64,000 bases of DNA from Phenylobacterium haematophilum (GTDB lineage: Bacteria; Pseudomonadota; Alphaproteobacteria; Caulobacterales; Caulobacteraceae): NCBI RefSeq assembly GCF_014196295.1, contig NZ_JACIDK010000002.1, positions 248,001-312,000 on the forward strand. The letters are read 5' to 3'. The position numbers and the translations under genes were made by a program. This document shows, piece by piece, positions 7,645 to 16,798 of the stretch (within the stretch, counting starts at the first letter, position 1; each line of letters starts with the position of its first letter). Under the pieces are notes generated by a model. It searched no databases. It had not been told where the DNA came from and saw only the letters and a list, made by a program, of their open reading frames with translations.

Positions 7645-8472
7645 CTATGCCTTGGGAGCGGTGCGGTAATCGTCGAACTTGCCGTCGCGCTCGGTCAGGG
7701 CGGCGGTGACCCCCTCGCGCAGCTTGGCCATGTACTCGCGCGAGGCCGTGGTGCTCCAACCTAGCGCGTGCAGGTCGGTGCCGGCGCGGATGCCCTGGCG
7801 CATGCCCATCACCTCCATCTGGCGATGGACCAGGCGCTTGTTGAGCTGGGCCAGTTCCGGATCGACCTTGGCGATGCGCTGCGCCATGGCCAGCACCGCC
7901 GGTTCGAGCTCGTCGAGCGGAAAGGCGCGGTTGGCGAAGCCGAGGCGGACGGCCTCGTTCCCGTCGATGGAATCGCCGGTCAGCATCTGCTCCATGGCCG
8001 CCCGCATGCCCATCAGCCAGACGTGATAGTGGTTGTCGGGCGGGCTCATGGTGCGCACTGCGGGGTAGCCGATCTGCGCGTCGTCGGCGACGTAGACCAG
8101 GTCGCAGGCGACGGCGAGCTCGGAGCCGCCGGCCAGGCACCAGCCGTGCACCTGGGCGATCACCGGCTTGGCCAGGTCCCAGACCCGGAAGCAGCCGTCG
8201 ACCACGTGGCGCGCCCACTGGCCCTGATTTCCCGCCGTGTGCCAGGGCAGCTCGCCGACCCCGGCCAGGTCGTAGCCCGACGAGAAGCAGGTCCCGGCCC
8301 CGCGGATGATCATCACCCGTACGTCGGGGTCGGCGTCGCCGGCCTCGAGCGCTGCGAAGATCTCGGCTCGCAGGGCGTTGGAGAGGGCGTTGCGCTTGGC
8401 GGGGCGGTTGAGGGTGATGCGGCGCACGTGCGGCGCCGGATCGTCGGTCAGCAGGATCGGGGCGTCAGCCAT
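7645..8472 (-). CDS. Crotonase-superfamily (enoyl-CoA hydratase-like) protein
   Basis: A 275-residue crotonase fold protein: ITLNRPAKRNALSNALRAEI, the oxyanion-hole segment GTCFSSGYDLAG, and GWCLAGGSELAVACDLVY. The first catalytic Glu of enoyl-CoA hydratase (in GGSELA) is present, but the position of the second (normally in a GxPE motif) reads QIGYPAVRT, without Glu. So it may not be a classical hydratase; isomerase, hydrolase or other crotonase chemistry is possible. It is one of three crotonases in the window. Confidence 0.85.
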   Translation of the reverse strand: MADAPILLTDDPAPHVRRITLNRPAKRNALSNALRAEIFAALEAGDADPDVRVMIIRGAGTCFSSGYDLAGVGELPWHTAGNQGQWARHVVDGCFRVWDLAKPVIAQVHGWCLAGGSELAVACDLVYVADDAQIGYPAVRTMSPPDNHYHVWLMGMRAAMEQMLTGDSIDGNEAVRLGFANRAFPLDELEPAVLAMAQRIAKVDPELAQLNKRLVHRQMEVMGMRQGIRAGTDLHALGWSTTASREYMAKLREGVTAALTERDGKFDDYRTAPKA

Positions 8473-8535
8473 GGGGTCCTCCTCCGGGATTTGGGGAGAG
8501 GGTCGGCGCTTGACGCCGCGACAGTCAAAACCTCG

Positions 8536-9369
8536 TCAGGCGAGGCGCAGGACCCCGGCGCCCGCGGCGATCAGCAGGGCCGCGAGGATGCGGCCGATGG
8601 TCAGCCGCTCGCGCAGCACGAAGACGGCGATGGCGGTGGCGAACAGGATCGATGTCTCGCGAAGGGCGGCGATCACCGCCACCGGCGCGTAGGTCATGGC
8701 CCAGAGCGCCAGGCCGTAGGAGGTCAGGGTGCCGAGGCCGCCGACAACCCCGAGCGGCAGGTGGGCGCGGGCGTAGGGGATGAAGCTCCGCCAGCGCGCG
8801 GCCAGCACCCAGACCAGCAGCGGCGCGCCCGAGAGCAGGTTGAGCCAGAGGGTGTAGGCGGCAGGCGCCCCGGAGGCGCGCACCCCGGCCCCGTCGACGA
8901 GGGTGTAGCTGGCGATCACCACGGCGTTGAGCAGGGCCGCGCGGACGCCCTTGCCGCTGGTTCCGCGGGCGCCGAGCGCCAGGCTGAGGACGCCGCCGCA
9001 GATCAGAGCGACGCCGCCGGTCGCGGCCAGGGACAGCTGCTCGCCCAGCCAGAAGCGGCTGACCAGGGCGACGATCAGCGGCGCGGTCCCGCGCATCAGC
9101 GGATAGGCCTGGCTCATGTCGGCGCCGCGATAGGCGCGGGCGACCAGCAGGTAGTAGCCGACCTGCAGCACGGTCGAGGCCGCGAGGAACGGCCAGCTCT
9201 CGCGCGCCGGCTGCGCCAGGAACGGCAGGGCGAGCGCCGAGATCACCGCCGCCGAGGTGGCGACGAGGATGGTCGTCAGCAGCTTGTCCGGCGCCAGCTT
9301 GACTATGGCGTTCCAGCTCGCGTGAAGCAGGGCCGCGAAGATGACGATGCCGAAGACGCTGAGGGGCAT
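8536..9369 (-). CDS. EamA-family (DMT superfamily) transporter
   Basis: A 277-residue, very hydrophobic protein with about ten transmembrane segments arranged as two EamA repeats. The first repeat starts at FGIVIFAALLHASWNAIVKL and includes SQAYPLMRGTAPLIVALVSR; the second includes YTLVDGAGVRASGAP and AVIAALRETSILFATAIAVF, the latter being the usual signature helix near the C-terminus. The family exports metabolites or amino acids by drug/metabolite transport; the substrate cannot be predicted. It is flanked downstream by a crotonase gene and upstream by a large palindromic repeat. Confidence 0.85.
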   Translation of the reverse strand: MPLSVFGIVIFAALLHASWNAIVKLAPDKLLTTILVATSAAVISALALPFLAQPARESWPFLAASTVLQVGYYLLVARAYRGADMSQAYPLMRGTAPLIVALVSRFWLGEQLSLAATGGVALICGGVLSLALGARGTSGKGVRAALLNAVVIASYTLVDGAGVRASGAPAAYTLWLNLLSGAPLLVWVLAARWRSFIPYARAHLPLGVVGGLGTLTSYGLALWAMTYAPVAVIAALRETSILFATAIAVFVLRERLTIGRILAALLIAAGAGVLRLA

Positions 9370-9379
9370 GGGGCGCGGG

Positions 9380-9516
9380 TGTCATCCCGGTTTCGGCCGC
9401 AGGCGAGAGACCGGGACCTATGAAGACCGGATCCTACAGGATGGGGCGTAGGCCCGGCCAAGATTTCCGAAGCCGGCGCGAATGGGTCCCGGTCTTGCTG
9501 CGCAAACCGGGATGAC
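9380..9516. repeat. Large inverted repeat built from two CCCGGTTT/AAACCGGG half-units
   Basis: GTCATCCCGGTTT (about 9381-9393) is mirrored by AAACCGGGATGAC (9504-9516), and inner copies (AGACCGGGACC near 9410, GGTCCCGGTCTT at 9485-9496) can pair as well, making a 137-bp compound palindrome between eamA and purU. Related half-units occur at 14119, 20949 and 36400-36520. This is a dispersed, non-coding repeat family. Confidence 0.8.
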
Positions 9517-9530
9517 GCTTGGGAGCGGGC

Positions 9531-10373
9531 TTAGTCCGTGAACACCACGGTCTTGGCGCCGTTGAGCAGCACGCGGTCTTCCAGCCGCCAGCGGACGGCG
9601 CGGGCCAGGACGCGGCGTTCGATGTCGCGGCCCTTTCGGATCAGGGCGGCGGGCGTGTCGCGATGGCTGATGCGCTCGACGTCCTGCTCGATGATCGGGC
9701 CTTCGTCGAGGTCGGCGGTGACGTAGTGGGCGGTGGCCCCGATCACCTTCACGCCGCGCTCGTGGGCCTGATGGTAGGGGCGCGCGCCCTTGAAGCCGGG
9801 CAGGAACGAGTGGTGGATGTTGATGCAGCGCTCTTCGAGCTTGGCGGCCAGGCCGTCGGACAGCACCTGCATGTAGCGGGCGAGGACGACGAGCTCGGTC
9901 TCGGTCTCCTGGATCAGCTTCCAGATCGCCGCTTCCTGCTCGAGCTTGGTGGAGCGCTTCACCGGCAGGTGGTGGAACGGCACGTCCGACAGGTCGAGGT
10001 TGGCGTAGGTCTCGATCGGGTGGTTGGAGACCACGGCGGCGATCTCCATCGGCAGCTCGCCGCGCCGCCAGCGATAGAGCAGGTCGGCCAGACAGTGGTC
10101 CTGCTGGCTGGCGAGGATCATGACCTTGCGCTTGATCTTGGGGTCGCGCAGCGACCAGCGCATCGAGAAGCCCTTGGCGAGGTCGTCGAACTCGCCGCGC
10201 ATCGCCTCGACGTCGGCGCCCTTGGCGTCGAAGACGACGCGCATGAAGAACTTGCCGGTCTCCTGGTCGTCGTACTGCTGGGCGTCGAGAATGTTGGCGC
10301 CGCGCTCGAACAGGAAGGCCGAAACGCGCGCGACGATGCCCGGCTGGTCGGGGCAGGAGAGGGTCAGGATCAT
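9531..10373 (-). CDS. purU: Formyltetrahydrofolate deformylase
   Basis: Hydrolyses 10-formyl-THF to formate and THF, balancing one-carbon pools and feeding formate to purine synthesis. The 280-residue length is normal. Residues 1-80 are an ACT domain ([20 protein letters not shown]), followed by a GART-like formyltransferase domain whose Asn/His/Asp centre is visible in [20 protein letters not shown] and [15 protein letters not shown]. The insertion and order match PurU rather than PurN. The start ATG at 10373 lies only 91 bases from the divergent argE-like gene. Confidence 0.93.
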   Translation of the reverse strand: MILTLSCPDQPGIVARVSAFLFERGANILDAQQYDDQETGKFFMRVVFDAKGADVEAMRGEFDDLAKGFSMRWSLRDPKIKRKVMILASQQDHCLADLLYRWRRGELPMEIAAVVSNHPIETYANLDLSDVPFHHLPVKRSTKLEQEAAIWKLIQETETELVVLARYMQVLSDGLAAKLEERCINIHHSFLPGFKGARPYHQAHERGVKVIGATAHYVTADLDEGPIIEQDVERISHRDTPAALIRKGRDIERRVLARAVRWRLEDRVLLNGAKTVVFTD

Positions 10374-10464
10374 GGCGCCTGTCTAGGCCGCGATCATGAT
10401 CAATACGTCAAGGCTGGAGGTATCGCGGCTTGGAGCGGCTGGGCGAGGCGCTTACGCTGCAGGC

Positions 10465-11646
10465 ATGCCGACCTCCGAAGCCCTGACCGCCCGCGCGCTC
10501 GACATCCTCGAGACGCTCGTGGCCTTCGACACCACCTCGCGCCTGTCGAACCTCGCGCTCATCGAATGGGTCGAGGCCTATCTGGACGGCCACGGCGTCC
10601 CGCACCGGCGGGTCCCGAACCACGACGGCAGCAAGTCGAACCTCATCGCCAGCGTCGGCCCGGCCGTCGAGGGCGGGGTTGTGCTGTCTGGGCATACCGA
10701 CGTGGTGCCGGTCGACGGCCAGGCCTGGACCAGCGACCCGTTCGTGCTGACGCCCAAGGACGACGGCCGGATCTACGGGCGCGGGACCTGCGACATGAAG
10801 GGGTTCCTGGCGTTGGCGCTGGCGGCGGTTCCCGGCGTGGCCGCGGCGGACCCGAAGAAGCCGGTGCACTTGGCGTTCTCCTACGACGAGGAGATCGGCT
10901 GCCTGGGAGCGCCGGACATGATCGCCGTGATCGCCCGCGAGTTGCCGCGCCCGGCGCTGGTGGTGGTGGGCGAACCGACGATGATGGAGGCGGTGCGCGG
11001 CCATAAGGGCATCTCGACCTTCACCGTCACGGTGACCGGCAAGGAGGCGCATTCCAGCCAGACCCAGCTGGGCGTCTCGGCGATCATGGAGGCGATCCCG
11101 CTGCTGGCCTCGCTGAAGGCCCTGGCGGCGCGGCTGGAGGCCGACGCCGATCCAGCCTCGCCGTTCCTGCCCAAGCACGCGACCCTCACCGTCGGGCTGC
11201 TGAACGGCGGCACGGCGGGCAACATCCTGGCGCGGGAGTGTTCGTTCCAGTTCGACCTGCGCTGTCCGCCGGGGCAGGACCCGCTGGCGCTGCTGGCGCC
11301 GTTCCGGGCCGAGGTGGCGGCGCTGGACGCGCGGCTGAAGGCGCTGTTCCCGCAGGCCGGGGTGAAGATCGTCCAGCGCTCGGGCACGCCGCCGCTGTCG
11401 CCCGAGGAGGACGGCGTCGCCGAGCTGTTCGCCCGGCGGTTGGCCGGCGACAACGGCCCGGCGCGGGTGGTGCCCTATGCAGCCGAGGCCGGGCAGTTCC
11501 AGGAGGCGGGGTTCTCGACCGTCATCTGCGGCCCCGGCTCCATCGACCAGGCGCACCAGGCCGACGAGTATGTCGACCGCGTCCAGATGGAGCGTGGCGG
11601 AGCGTTCATGGCGCGGTTGATCGACTGGGCCGCAGCGGGCGAATGA
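10465..11646 (+). CDS. argE: Acetylornithine deacetylase-like M20 metallohydrolase
   Basis: A 393-residue M20 peptidase-family zinc enzyme; ArgE removes the acetyl group from N-acetylornithine in arginine synthesis. Metal and catalytic motifs are in order: GHTDVVPVDG (His and Asp), GRGTCDMKGFLAL (bridging Asp), YDEEIGCLGAPDM (Glu-Glu) and VVVGEPTMM. The dimerisation domain begins near GHKGISTFTVTVTGKEAHSS. The late QAHQADEYV supplies the last His. The ATG at 10465 is chosen because an upstream in-frame extension adds 23 unconserved residues. Other M20 enzymes (e.g. succinyl-diaminopimelate desuccinylase) are less likely. Its last 41 bases overlap the oppositely directed glycosyltransferase gene. 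Confidence 0.85.
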   Translation: MPTSEALTARALDILETLVAFDTTSRLSNLALIEWVEAYLDGHGVPHRRVPNHDGSKSNLIASVGPAVEGGVVLSGHTDVVPVDGQAWTSDPFVLTPKDDGRIYGRGTCDMKGFLALALAAVPGVAAADPKKPVHLAFSYDEEIGCLGAPDMIAVIARELPRPALVVVGEPTMMEAVRGHKGISTFTVTVTGKEAHSSQTQLGVSAIMEAIPLLASLKALAARLEADADPASPFLPKHATLTVGLLNGGTAGNILARECSFQFDLRCPPGQDPLALLAPFRAEVAALDARLKALFPQAGVKIVQRSGTPPLSPEEDGVAELFARRLAGDNGPARVVPYAAEAGQFQEAGFSTVICGPGSIDQAHQADEYVDRVQMERGGAFMARLIDWAAAGE

Positions 11647-12682
11647 CCGCCCGGCGCTCGAACAGGTCGTAGGGGTCCCAGGTCATCGCCCGCGCGATCT
11701 CCACCGACGAGACCCGCCGCCGCTTCTGAACCTGACGCCGGCTCTTCAGGATCGTCGGCAGGCCCTTGATGGATTCCTTGAACGCCCGCCAGACGATATG
11801 GGCGTGCGGGTGGTTGTCGCGCCGGCTGGAGATGTAGGCGACAGCGGCCAGGTGCAGCGGCACCACGACCGGCAGCAGCGGCCAGGGCGTGTCTTTGTAG
11901 ACGACGTAGAAGCGGTTGCGGGTGCCGTGGAACACTGCGAACTCGGATTTGCGCCCGCCGCTGGACGCCGAGCCGACGTGATGGATGGTGGCGGTCGGGA
12001 CCAGCACAGTCGGCTCGCCGGCCAGCTGCAGCCGGTAGCCGAGATCGACGTCCTCGGAATAGCAGAAGAAGAACTCGTCGAAGCCGCCGAGGTCGAGGAA
12101 CAGCGCCCGGTCGATCATCATCGCCGCGCCGCACGGCGAGAACACTTCGCCCTCCGGGGTGTTTCCGGGGTCCGGGGCCAGGTAGCCGCCGCGATAGGGG
12201 ATGCCGTAGCCGGACATCACGTCGCCCAGGCCGTCGAGATGGGTCGGGTCCTCGGCCATGACTTGGCGCGAGGTGAACGAGCGCACGTGCGGATGCCGCC
12301 CGGCGGCTTCGACCAGCTTCTCCAGCCAGTCGGGCTCGGCGTAGGCGTCGGGGTTGAGCAGCACGAACCAGCGGCCGCGGCCCAGCCGCGCGGCCTGGTT
12401 GCCGGCGCCCGCGAAGCCGAGGTTCTCAGTATTCTCGATCAGCCGCACGAACGGGAACTCGCGGGCGATCGCGCCGTCGCCGGGGTCCGGCGAGGCGTTG
12501 TCGATCACCAGGGTCTCGAAGTCGCGATAGGTCTGGTCGGCCAGGTGCTGCAGGCAGGCGCGCAGGGTTGGGCCGGAGTTGTAGGCGATGACGCAGACGG
12601 TGATCTGGACGGGAGCTTCGGCTGGAATCTCGACGGGGCTTTGCGGCGCTGGCGACTTGTGTTCCTGCGCTGGGTCGTTCAT
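11606..12682 (-). CDS. Family 2 (GT-A) glycosyltransferase
   Basis: A 358-residue cytoplasmic/peripheral glycosyltransferase. After a Pro-rich N-terminus, residues about 26-150 show the GT2 nucleotide-sugar fold: VCVIAYNSGPTLRACLQHL, ETLVIDNASPDPGD, ENTENLGFAGAGNQA and VLLNPDAYAEPDWLE, the NPD motif standing for the metal/nucleotide site. GCCGAAMM-type segment CGAAMMIDRALFLDLGGFDE and EDVDLGYRLQLAGEP are the acceptor-side motifs typical of rhamnosyltransferase-like GT2 proteins. The gene is divergent from rfbC with 30 bases between starts, consistent with dTDP-rhamnose use in surface polysaccharide; that link is inference. The 3' end overlaps argE by 41 bp. Confidence 0.88.
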   Translation of the reverse strand: MNDPAQEHKSPAPQSPVEIPAEAPVQITVCVIAYNSGPTLRACLQHLADQTYRDFETLVIDNASPDPGDGAIAREFPFVRLIENTENLGFAGAGNQAARLGRGRWFVLLNPDAYAEPDWLEKLVEAAGRHPHVRSFTSRQVMAEDPTHLDGLGDVMSGYGIPYRGGYLAPDPGNTPEGEVFSPCGAAMMIDRALFLDLGGFDEFFFCYSEDVDLGYRLQLAGEPTVLVPTATIHHVGSASSGGRKSEFAVFHGTRNRFYVVYKDTPWPLLPVVVPLHLAAVAYISSRRDNHPHAHIVWRAFKESIKGLPTILKSRRQVQKRRRVSSVEIARAMTWDPYDLFERRAVIRPLRPSRSTAP

Positions 12683-12712
12683 GCGGGGGCGGTTCCAAAC
12701 TTGCAGGCAGTC

Positions 12713-13267
12713 ATGACGTCGATCACGCCGCTATCCATTCCTGAGGTCCTGCTTATCACGCCCAAGCGCCATGGCGATGCGCGCGGCTGGTTCGCCGAGA
12801 CCTGGAGCCGCCGTTCGCTGGCGGCCGCCGGCGCCGACCACGACTTCGTGCAGGACAACCAGGCCTTCAACGCCAAGGCCGGCACGGTGCGCGGCCTGCA
12901 CTTCCAGAATGCGCCGCATCCCCAGGCCAAGCTGGTGCGGGTGCTGCGCGGCGAAATCTTCGACGTGGCCGTCGACATCCGCCCCGGCTCGCCGACCTTC
13001 GGCCAGTGGGTGGGCGCCAGGCTGACCGCCGAGGGCGGCGAGCAACTGCTGGTGCCGCGCGGCTTCGCGCACGGCTACCAGACCCTGACCGACGGCTGTG
13101 AGCTGGCCTACAAGGTCGACGGCGACTACGCGCCGCAGACCGAGGGCTCGCTGCTTTGGAACGACCCCGACGTGGGCATCGCGTGGCCGTGGCAGGGGGA
13201 GGTCATCCTGTCCGACAAGGATCGCGTGGCGCCGACCCTGAAGGACATGCCGCCCGCGGCGTTCTGA
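12713..13267 (+). CDS. rfbC: dTDP-4-dehydrorhamnose 3,5-epimerase
   Basis: Epimerises dTDP-4-keto-6-deoxyglucose at C3 and C5 on the way to dTDP-L-rhamnose. The 184-residue cupin shows all family landmarks: GDARGWFAETWSRRSL, the catalytic-His motif TVRGLHFQ, KLVRVLRGEIFDVAVDIR, FGQWVGARL and LLVPRGFAHGYQTL. The start at 12713 is the first ATG of the conserved frame. The other rhamnose genes (rfbA, B, D) are not in the window, so this copy is separated from them. It is divergent from a GT2 glycosyltransferase. Confidence 0.93.
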   Translation: MTSITPLSIPEVLLITPKRHGDARGWFAETWSRRSLAAAGADHDFVQDNQAFNAKAGTVRGLHFQNAPHPQAKLVRVLRGEIFDVAVDIRPGSPTFGQWVGARLTAEGGEQLLVPRGFAHGYQTLTDGCELAYKVDGDYAPQTEGSLLWNDPDVGIAWPWQGEVILSDKDRVAPTLKDMPPAAF

Positions 13268-13281
13268 CCTGAGTGACGGAT

Positions 13282-14103
13282 ATGAGTGAGCTGGTCCGCA
13301 TCCTCGACATCGAGGCGATCGACCTGGACATGTTCCGGGGGCACACGCCGCCTGGCGAGACTCGCCGCATCTATGGCGGCCAGGTGGTGGCCCAGGCGCT
13401 GGCGGCGGCCTATCGCACCGTCGACGGCCGGGTGTGCCACTCGATGCACGCCTATTTCATCCGCGGCGGGGATCCCAAGATCCCGATCCTGCTGAAGGTC
13501 GAGCGAGTGCGCGACGGCGGCACCTTCACCATGCGGCGGGTCACGGCCCTGCAGCACGGCCAGCAGATCTTCAACCTGTCGGCTTCGTTCCAGGTCCCGG
13601 AGACGGGCCTTGAGCACCAGATCCCGATGCCCTCGCCGCCGGGGCCGGACGGCCTGCTCGACGAGGACGAACTGCGCAAGGCCGGCGGCGAGACCGAAAC
13701 GCGTCGGACCTGGCCGGTCGAGGTGCGGCCGATCGATCCGCCGCCCTACGGCACCGCGCCGGTCATGGACCCCGAGCATGCGATCTGGTTCCGGGCCCGC
13801 GATCCGCTGGGCGCCGATCCGATGATCCACCAGTGCGCCCTGGCCTATGCGACGGACATGACGCTGCTGGACACCTCGCTGCGTCCGCACGGCATCCCGT
13901 GGAGCGAGGGGCGGCTGCAGGTCGCCAGCCTCGATCATGCCCTTTGGTTCCATCACCCGAGCGACTTCACCCAGTGGCACCTCTATGTGCAGGACAGCCC
14001 CTCGGCCTCGGGCGGGCGCGGCTTCAACCGCGGCTCGATCTTCAACCAGGACGGCAAGCTGGTGGCCTCGGCCGCGCAGGAAGCGCTGATCCGGTATCGG
14101 TAG
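13282..14103 (+). CDS. tesB: Acyl-CoA thioesterase II
   Basis: A 273-residue double hot-dog thioesterase that releases free fatty acids from acyl-CoA. Motifs: FRGHTPPGETRRIYGGQVVA at the N-terminus, VCHSMHAYFIRGGDP, VTALQHGQQIFNLSASFQ, and the C-terminal DHALWFHHPSDFTQWHLY followed by FNQDGKLVASAAQEALIRYR. These match TesB. A GTG at 13273 would add three residues; the ATG at 13282 gives the usual N-terminus. It follows rfbC after 14 bases but is functionally unrelated. Confidence 0.92.
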   Translation: MSELVRILDIEAIDLDMFRGHTPPGETRRIYGGQVVAQALAAAYRTVDGRVCHSMHAYFIRGGDPKIPILLKVERVRDGGTFTMRRVTALQHGQQIFNLSASFQVPETGLEHQIPMPSPPGPDGLLDEDELRKAGGETETRRTWPVEVRPIDPPPYGTAPVMDPEHAIWFRARDPLGADPMIHQCALAYATDMTLLDTSLRPHGIPWSEGRLQVASLDHALWFHHPSDFTQWHLYVQDSPSASGGRGFNRGSIFNQDGKLVASAAQEALIRYR

Positions 14104-14118
14104 ACGCGCGCTGCGTTC

Positions 14119-14157
14119 GTCATCCCCGTCTTCGGCTGCGCCGACACCGAGATGAAG
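14119..14157. repeat. Degenerate half-unit of the CCCGGTTT repeat family
   Basis: GTCATCCCCGTCTTCGG, then GCTGCGCC and CACCGAGATGAAG form an imperfect palindrome between the converging tesB and VOC genes. It matches the better-preserved units at 9380-9516 and 36400-36520 with several substitutions. Confidence 0.6.
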
Positions 14158-14166
14158 CTCTGAGTT

Positions 14167-14556
14167 TCATTCCGGCGCGTGCGTGACGAAGCAGAGCTTC
14201 GCGCCCTCCGGATCGCGGACATAAGCGCCGTAATAGTCGGGGTGGTATTGCGGCCGCAGGCCTGGCGGGCCCTGGTCGGCGCCGCCATTCTGCAGGGCGA
14301 GGGCATAGGCCTCATCGACCGCCGCGCGGCTTGGCGCCAGCAGCGCGGTCATGGCGCCGTTGCCGGGCGTCGCCGCTCCGTCGAACGGCCTGCCGACGAT
14401 GACGAACGGCCGGGCGCCGTTGGGCGAGGTCCAGACCGCCCAGCCGCGCTCCTCGTCCACGAACTTCAGCGGGCAGCCGAAGACCTCCATAATCGGGCCG
14501 TAGAAAGCCGCGGCTCGCGTCAGGTCGTTCGCGCCGATGAAGACGTGCGAGATCAC
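14167..14556 (-). CDS. VOC (glyoxalase/bleomycin resistance-like) family protein
   Basis: A 129-residue protein with two beta-alpha-beta-beta-beta modules: MISHVFIGANDLTRAAAFYG at the N-terminus and, in the second half, YHPDYYGAYVRDPEGAKLCF, the typical VOC end. Metal ligands of the superfamily (His4-like, a Glu/His in the second module) are only partly recognisable, so enzymatic activity is uncertain. Its start overlaps the stop of the flavin oxidoreductase gene by four bases, so the two are translationally coupled. Confidence 0.83.
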   Translation of the reverse strand: MISHVFIGANDLTRAAAFYGPIMEVFGCPLKFVDEERGWAVWTSPNGARPFVIVGRPFDGAATPGNGAMTALLAPSRAAVDEAYALALQNGGADQGPPGLRPQYHPDYYGAYVRDPEGAKLCFVTHAPE

Positions 14557-15650
14557 GGCGTCTTCGCCGTCTCCGGCTGCGCCACGAAGCCCTTCCAGTT
14601 GTTCATGTACTCGACGAAGGCCGGGCCGAGGCGTTCGTTGCGCAGGTGTTGACGGGTGACCGGTAGGGCGATCGAGGCGAAATCCGGATCGGCGGCGACC
14701 TTCTGCGGGAAGTCATGGTGCAGAATGGCGGCGCGGCCGATCAGGACGTAGTCGGCGCCGTTTTCCAGGCACTGGCGGGCGGTCGCGCCGGTCATGATCT
14801 TGCCGGCCACGCCCAGGCGCACCTGCCCACGGTCGAGCTCGGTGAAGTAGGACATCAGGGTGCGGCCCTGGAACGCTTCCTCGACCGGTTCCTTGGCCAC
14901 GTCCCACAGCGACATGTCGAGATAGTCGATCTTGCCCTGGCTGAGCACCTGGCGAGCGACTTCGACGATCTCGGCCAGCTCCAGGCCGAAGCGCTCGGGC
15001 GACAGGCGCAGGCCGAGCTGGAAGTTCGGGCCGCAGCGCTCGCGGATCCCGTGGATGATCTCGAAGATCAACCGGGCGCGGTTCTCCAGCGAGCCGCCGT
15101 AGCGGTCTTCGCGCCGGTTGAGGGTCGGCGAGAGGAACTGGCAGAGCACGTAGCCGTGGGCGCCGTGGATCTCGACCCCGTCGAAGCCGGCCTTTTCGGA
15201 GCGCACGGCGGCGGCGATGAAGTCGTCGCGCAGCTGCTCGACCTCGGCCAGGGTCAGGGCGCGGGCGCCGGTTTCCGGATCGTCGGACGGGCAGACCGGC
15301 GCCTCGCCGATGAGCTCCTTGGGCGAGCGGTTGCCGGCGTGGTGCAACTGGAGGGCGGCGACGCTGCCCTTGGCCTTGATGGCCGCGGCCAGGCGGGTGA
15401 GGCCCGGCAGGTGCTGGTCGCCGAAGACGCCGAGCTGACCTGGGAAGCCCTGTCCGATCGCCTGGACGTGGGCCGCGCAGGTCATGGTCAGGCCGAAGCC
15501 GCCCTCGGCGCGATAGGTCAGCCAGGCGAACTCGTCGTCCGACAGCGTCCCGTCCGGATGGCTCTGGGTGTTGGTCAGCGGCGCCAGCATGAAGCGGTTC
15601 TTCATCGCCGGGCCGTGCTGCAGGCTGAGAGGGGCGAACAGGTCGGTCAT
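14553..15650 (-). CDS. NADH:flavin oxidoreductase, Old Yellow Enzyme family
   Basis: A 365-residue single TIM-barrel FMN enzyme. Visible are LKNRFMLAPLTN-type start (residues about 15-28), VAALQLHHAGNRSPKEL, the catalytic and FMN-binding EKAGFDGVEIHGAHGYVLCQ, RREDRYGGSLENRARLIFEI, and the phosphate-binding end VAGKIMTGATARQCLENGAD and YVLIGRAAILHHDFP. No C-terminal FeS/FAD extension is present, so it is a plain OYE reductase of activated alkenes. The physiological substrate is unknown. It lies in the middle of a three-gene reverse operon with 4-base overlaps on both sides. Confidence 0.9.
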   Translation of the reverse strand: MTDLFAPLSLQHGPAMKNRFMLAPLTNTQSHPDGTLSDDEFAWLTYRAEGGFGLTMTCAAHVQAIGQGFPGQLGVFGDQHLPGLTRLAAAIKAKGSVAALQLHHAGNRSPKELIGEAPVCPSDDPETGARALTLAEVEQLRDDFIAAAVRSEKAGFDGVEIHGAHGYVLCQFLSPTLNRREDRYGGSLENRARLIFEIIHGIRERCGPNFQLGLRLSPERFGLELAEIVEVARQVLSQGKIDYLDMSLWDVAKEPVEEAFQGRTLMSYFTELDRGQVRLGVAGKIMTGATARQCLENGADYVLIGRAAILHHDFPQKVAADPDFASIALPVTRQHLRNERLGPAFVEYMNNWKGFVAQPETAKTP

Positions 15651-16798
15651 GCTTCAACCTCGAAGGTCAGGCCCGCATTCTTCTGCAGGCGTGCGATCAG
15701 CTTGTCTCCCAGAGCCGCGCCCGGGACCCAGAGGCCGCCGGGAACGTCGGCGGCTTCCTTGACCAGACAGATGGCGGTCTCGGCGATCATTTTCGAGGTC
15801 GAGCCGTAGCCCGGGTCCTTGTCGCCCTTGACCGAGACCACGACCTTGCGGCCGTCGGCGGCGATCCCGATGAAGGCCGCGTCGTAGAAGCCGGTCTCGC
15901 GCTCTTCCTTGCTGGGGCCTTCGCCCGGCTGCGGGCCGGTCCCTTCCTCGAGGGCGAAGCTGGCCGGGGCGTTCGGGTCGACGACAGCCATTTCGTCATA
16001 GACGAAGTCGGCGCCGTAGGCGTGGCCCTGCAGGAAGTTCGAGCGGTGGACGTTCTTGGTGTTGATGGCGGCCATCATGAACGGGCCGACGTCGGCGTTA
16101 AGATCCTCGTCACGCTCGACGGCCTGGCCGGCTGGCTGCTCAGGGCCCTTGAAGCCGGGGGTCAGGGCGAACGGATCGACCATGAGCGCGAACAGGCTGG
16201 GGTCCTTTTGGATCGCGGCCATGGTGGCGCGGCCGCTGGCGGCGGTGCCGCCCGAGAGCCCGCCCTTGAGCTTGCGCATACGCCCCTTCACGCGCGGGAC
16301 CGGGCCGCCGAGCTTCTGCCTGGCGGTCTGCTGCGCGAAATAGACGCCGAGCTCGAACGGGATCGAGTCAAAGCCGCAGGAAAACAGGATTCGCGCGCCG
16401 CTCTTCTGGGCCGCCGCGTGATGCTGCTTGATCATCGCGGCCATCCAGTTCGGTTCGCCGCAGAGGTCGAGATAGTCCGTCCCGGCCGCCACGCAGGCGG
16501 CGACGAGGTCCGAGCCGTAGAGCTGATAGGGGCCGACGGTGGTGAGGATGGCCTTGGCGCGGCCGACCATCGCCTTGACCGAGGCCGGGTCGGACGCGTC
16601 GGCGACGACCAGCGGGGTGTCCTTGGGCGCGCCGATCTCGTCGCGGACCTGCTGCAGCTTTTCCAGGCTGCGCCCGGCCATGGCCCACTTCACCTCGCCG
16701 CCGACGCCGTACTGCTTGGCCAGGTGCTCGGCCACCAGCCGCCCGGTGAAGCCGGTCGCGCCATAGACGATGATGTCGAATTCCGCGCCGCTGTTCAT
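15647..16798 (-). CDS. Saccharopine dehydrogenase-family / trans-acting enoyl reductase-like protein
   Basis: A 383-residue NAD(P)-binding protein beginning FDIIVYGATGFTGRLVAEHL, a Rossmann nucleotide-binding loop (GATGFTG). Further motifs: KWAMAGRSLEKLQQVRDE, KAILTTVGPYQLYGSDLV, GTDYLDLCGEPNWM and the hydrophobic-end AETAICLVKEAADVPGGLW. This set resembles the saccharopine-dehydrogenase-like enoyl reductases that act in trans with mycobacterial polyketide synthases, rather than lysine metabolism. The ATG at 16798 is preferred because it lies just before the Rossmann strand and has GGAGAC upstream. It is first in the operon with the OYE and VOC genes (ATGA overlap). Confidence 0.83.
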   Translation of the reverse strand: MNSGAEFDIIVYGATGFTGRLVAEHLAKQYGVGGEVKWAMAGRSLEKLQQVRDEIGAPKDTPLVVADASDPASVKAMVGRAKAILTTVGPYQLYGSDLVAACVAAGTDYLDLCGEPNWMAAMIKQHHAAAQKSGARILFSCGFDSIPFELGVYFAQQTARQKLGGPVPRVKGRMRKLKGGLSGGTAASGRATMAAIQKDPSLFALMVDPFALTPGFKGPEQPAGQAVERDEDLNADVGPFMMAAINTKNVHRSNFLQGHAYGADFVYDEMAVVDPNAPASFALEEGTGPQPGEGPSKEERETGFYDAAFIGIAADGRKVVVSVKGDKDPGYGSTSKMIAETAICLVKEAADVPGGLWVPGAALGDKLIARLQKNAGLTFEVEA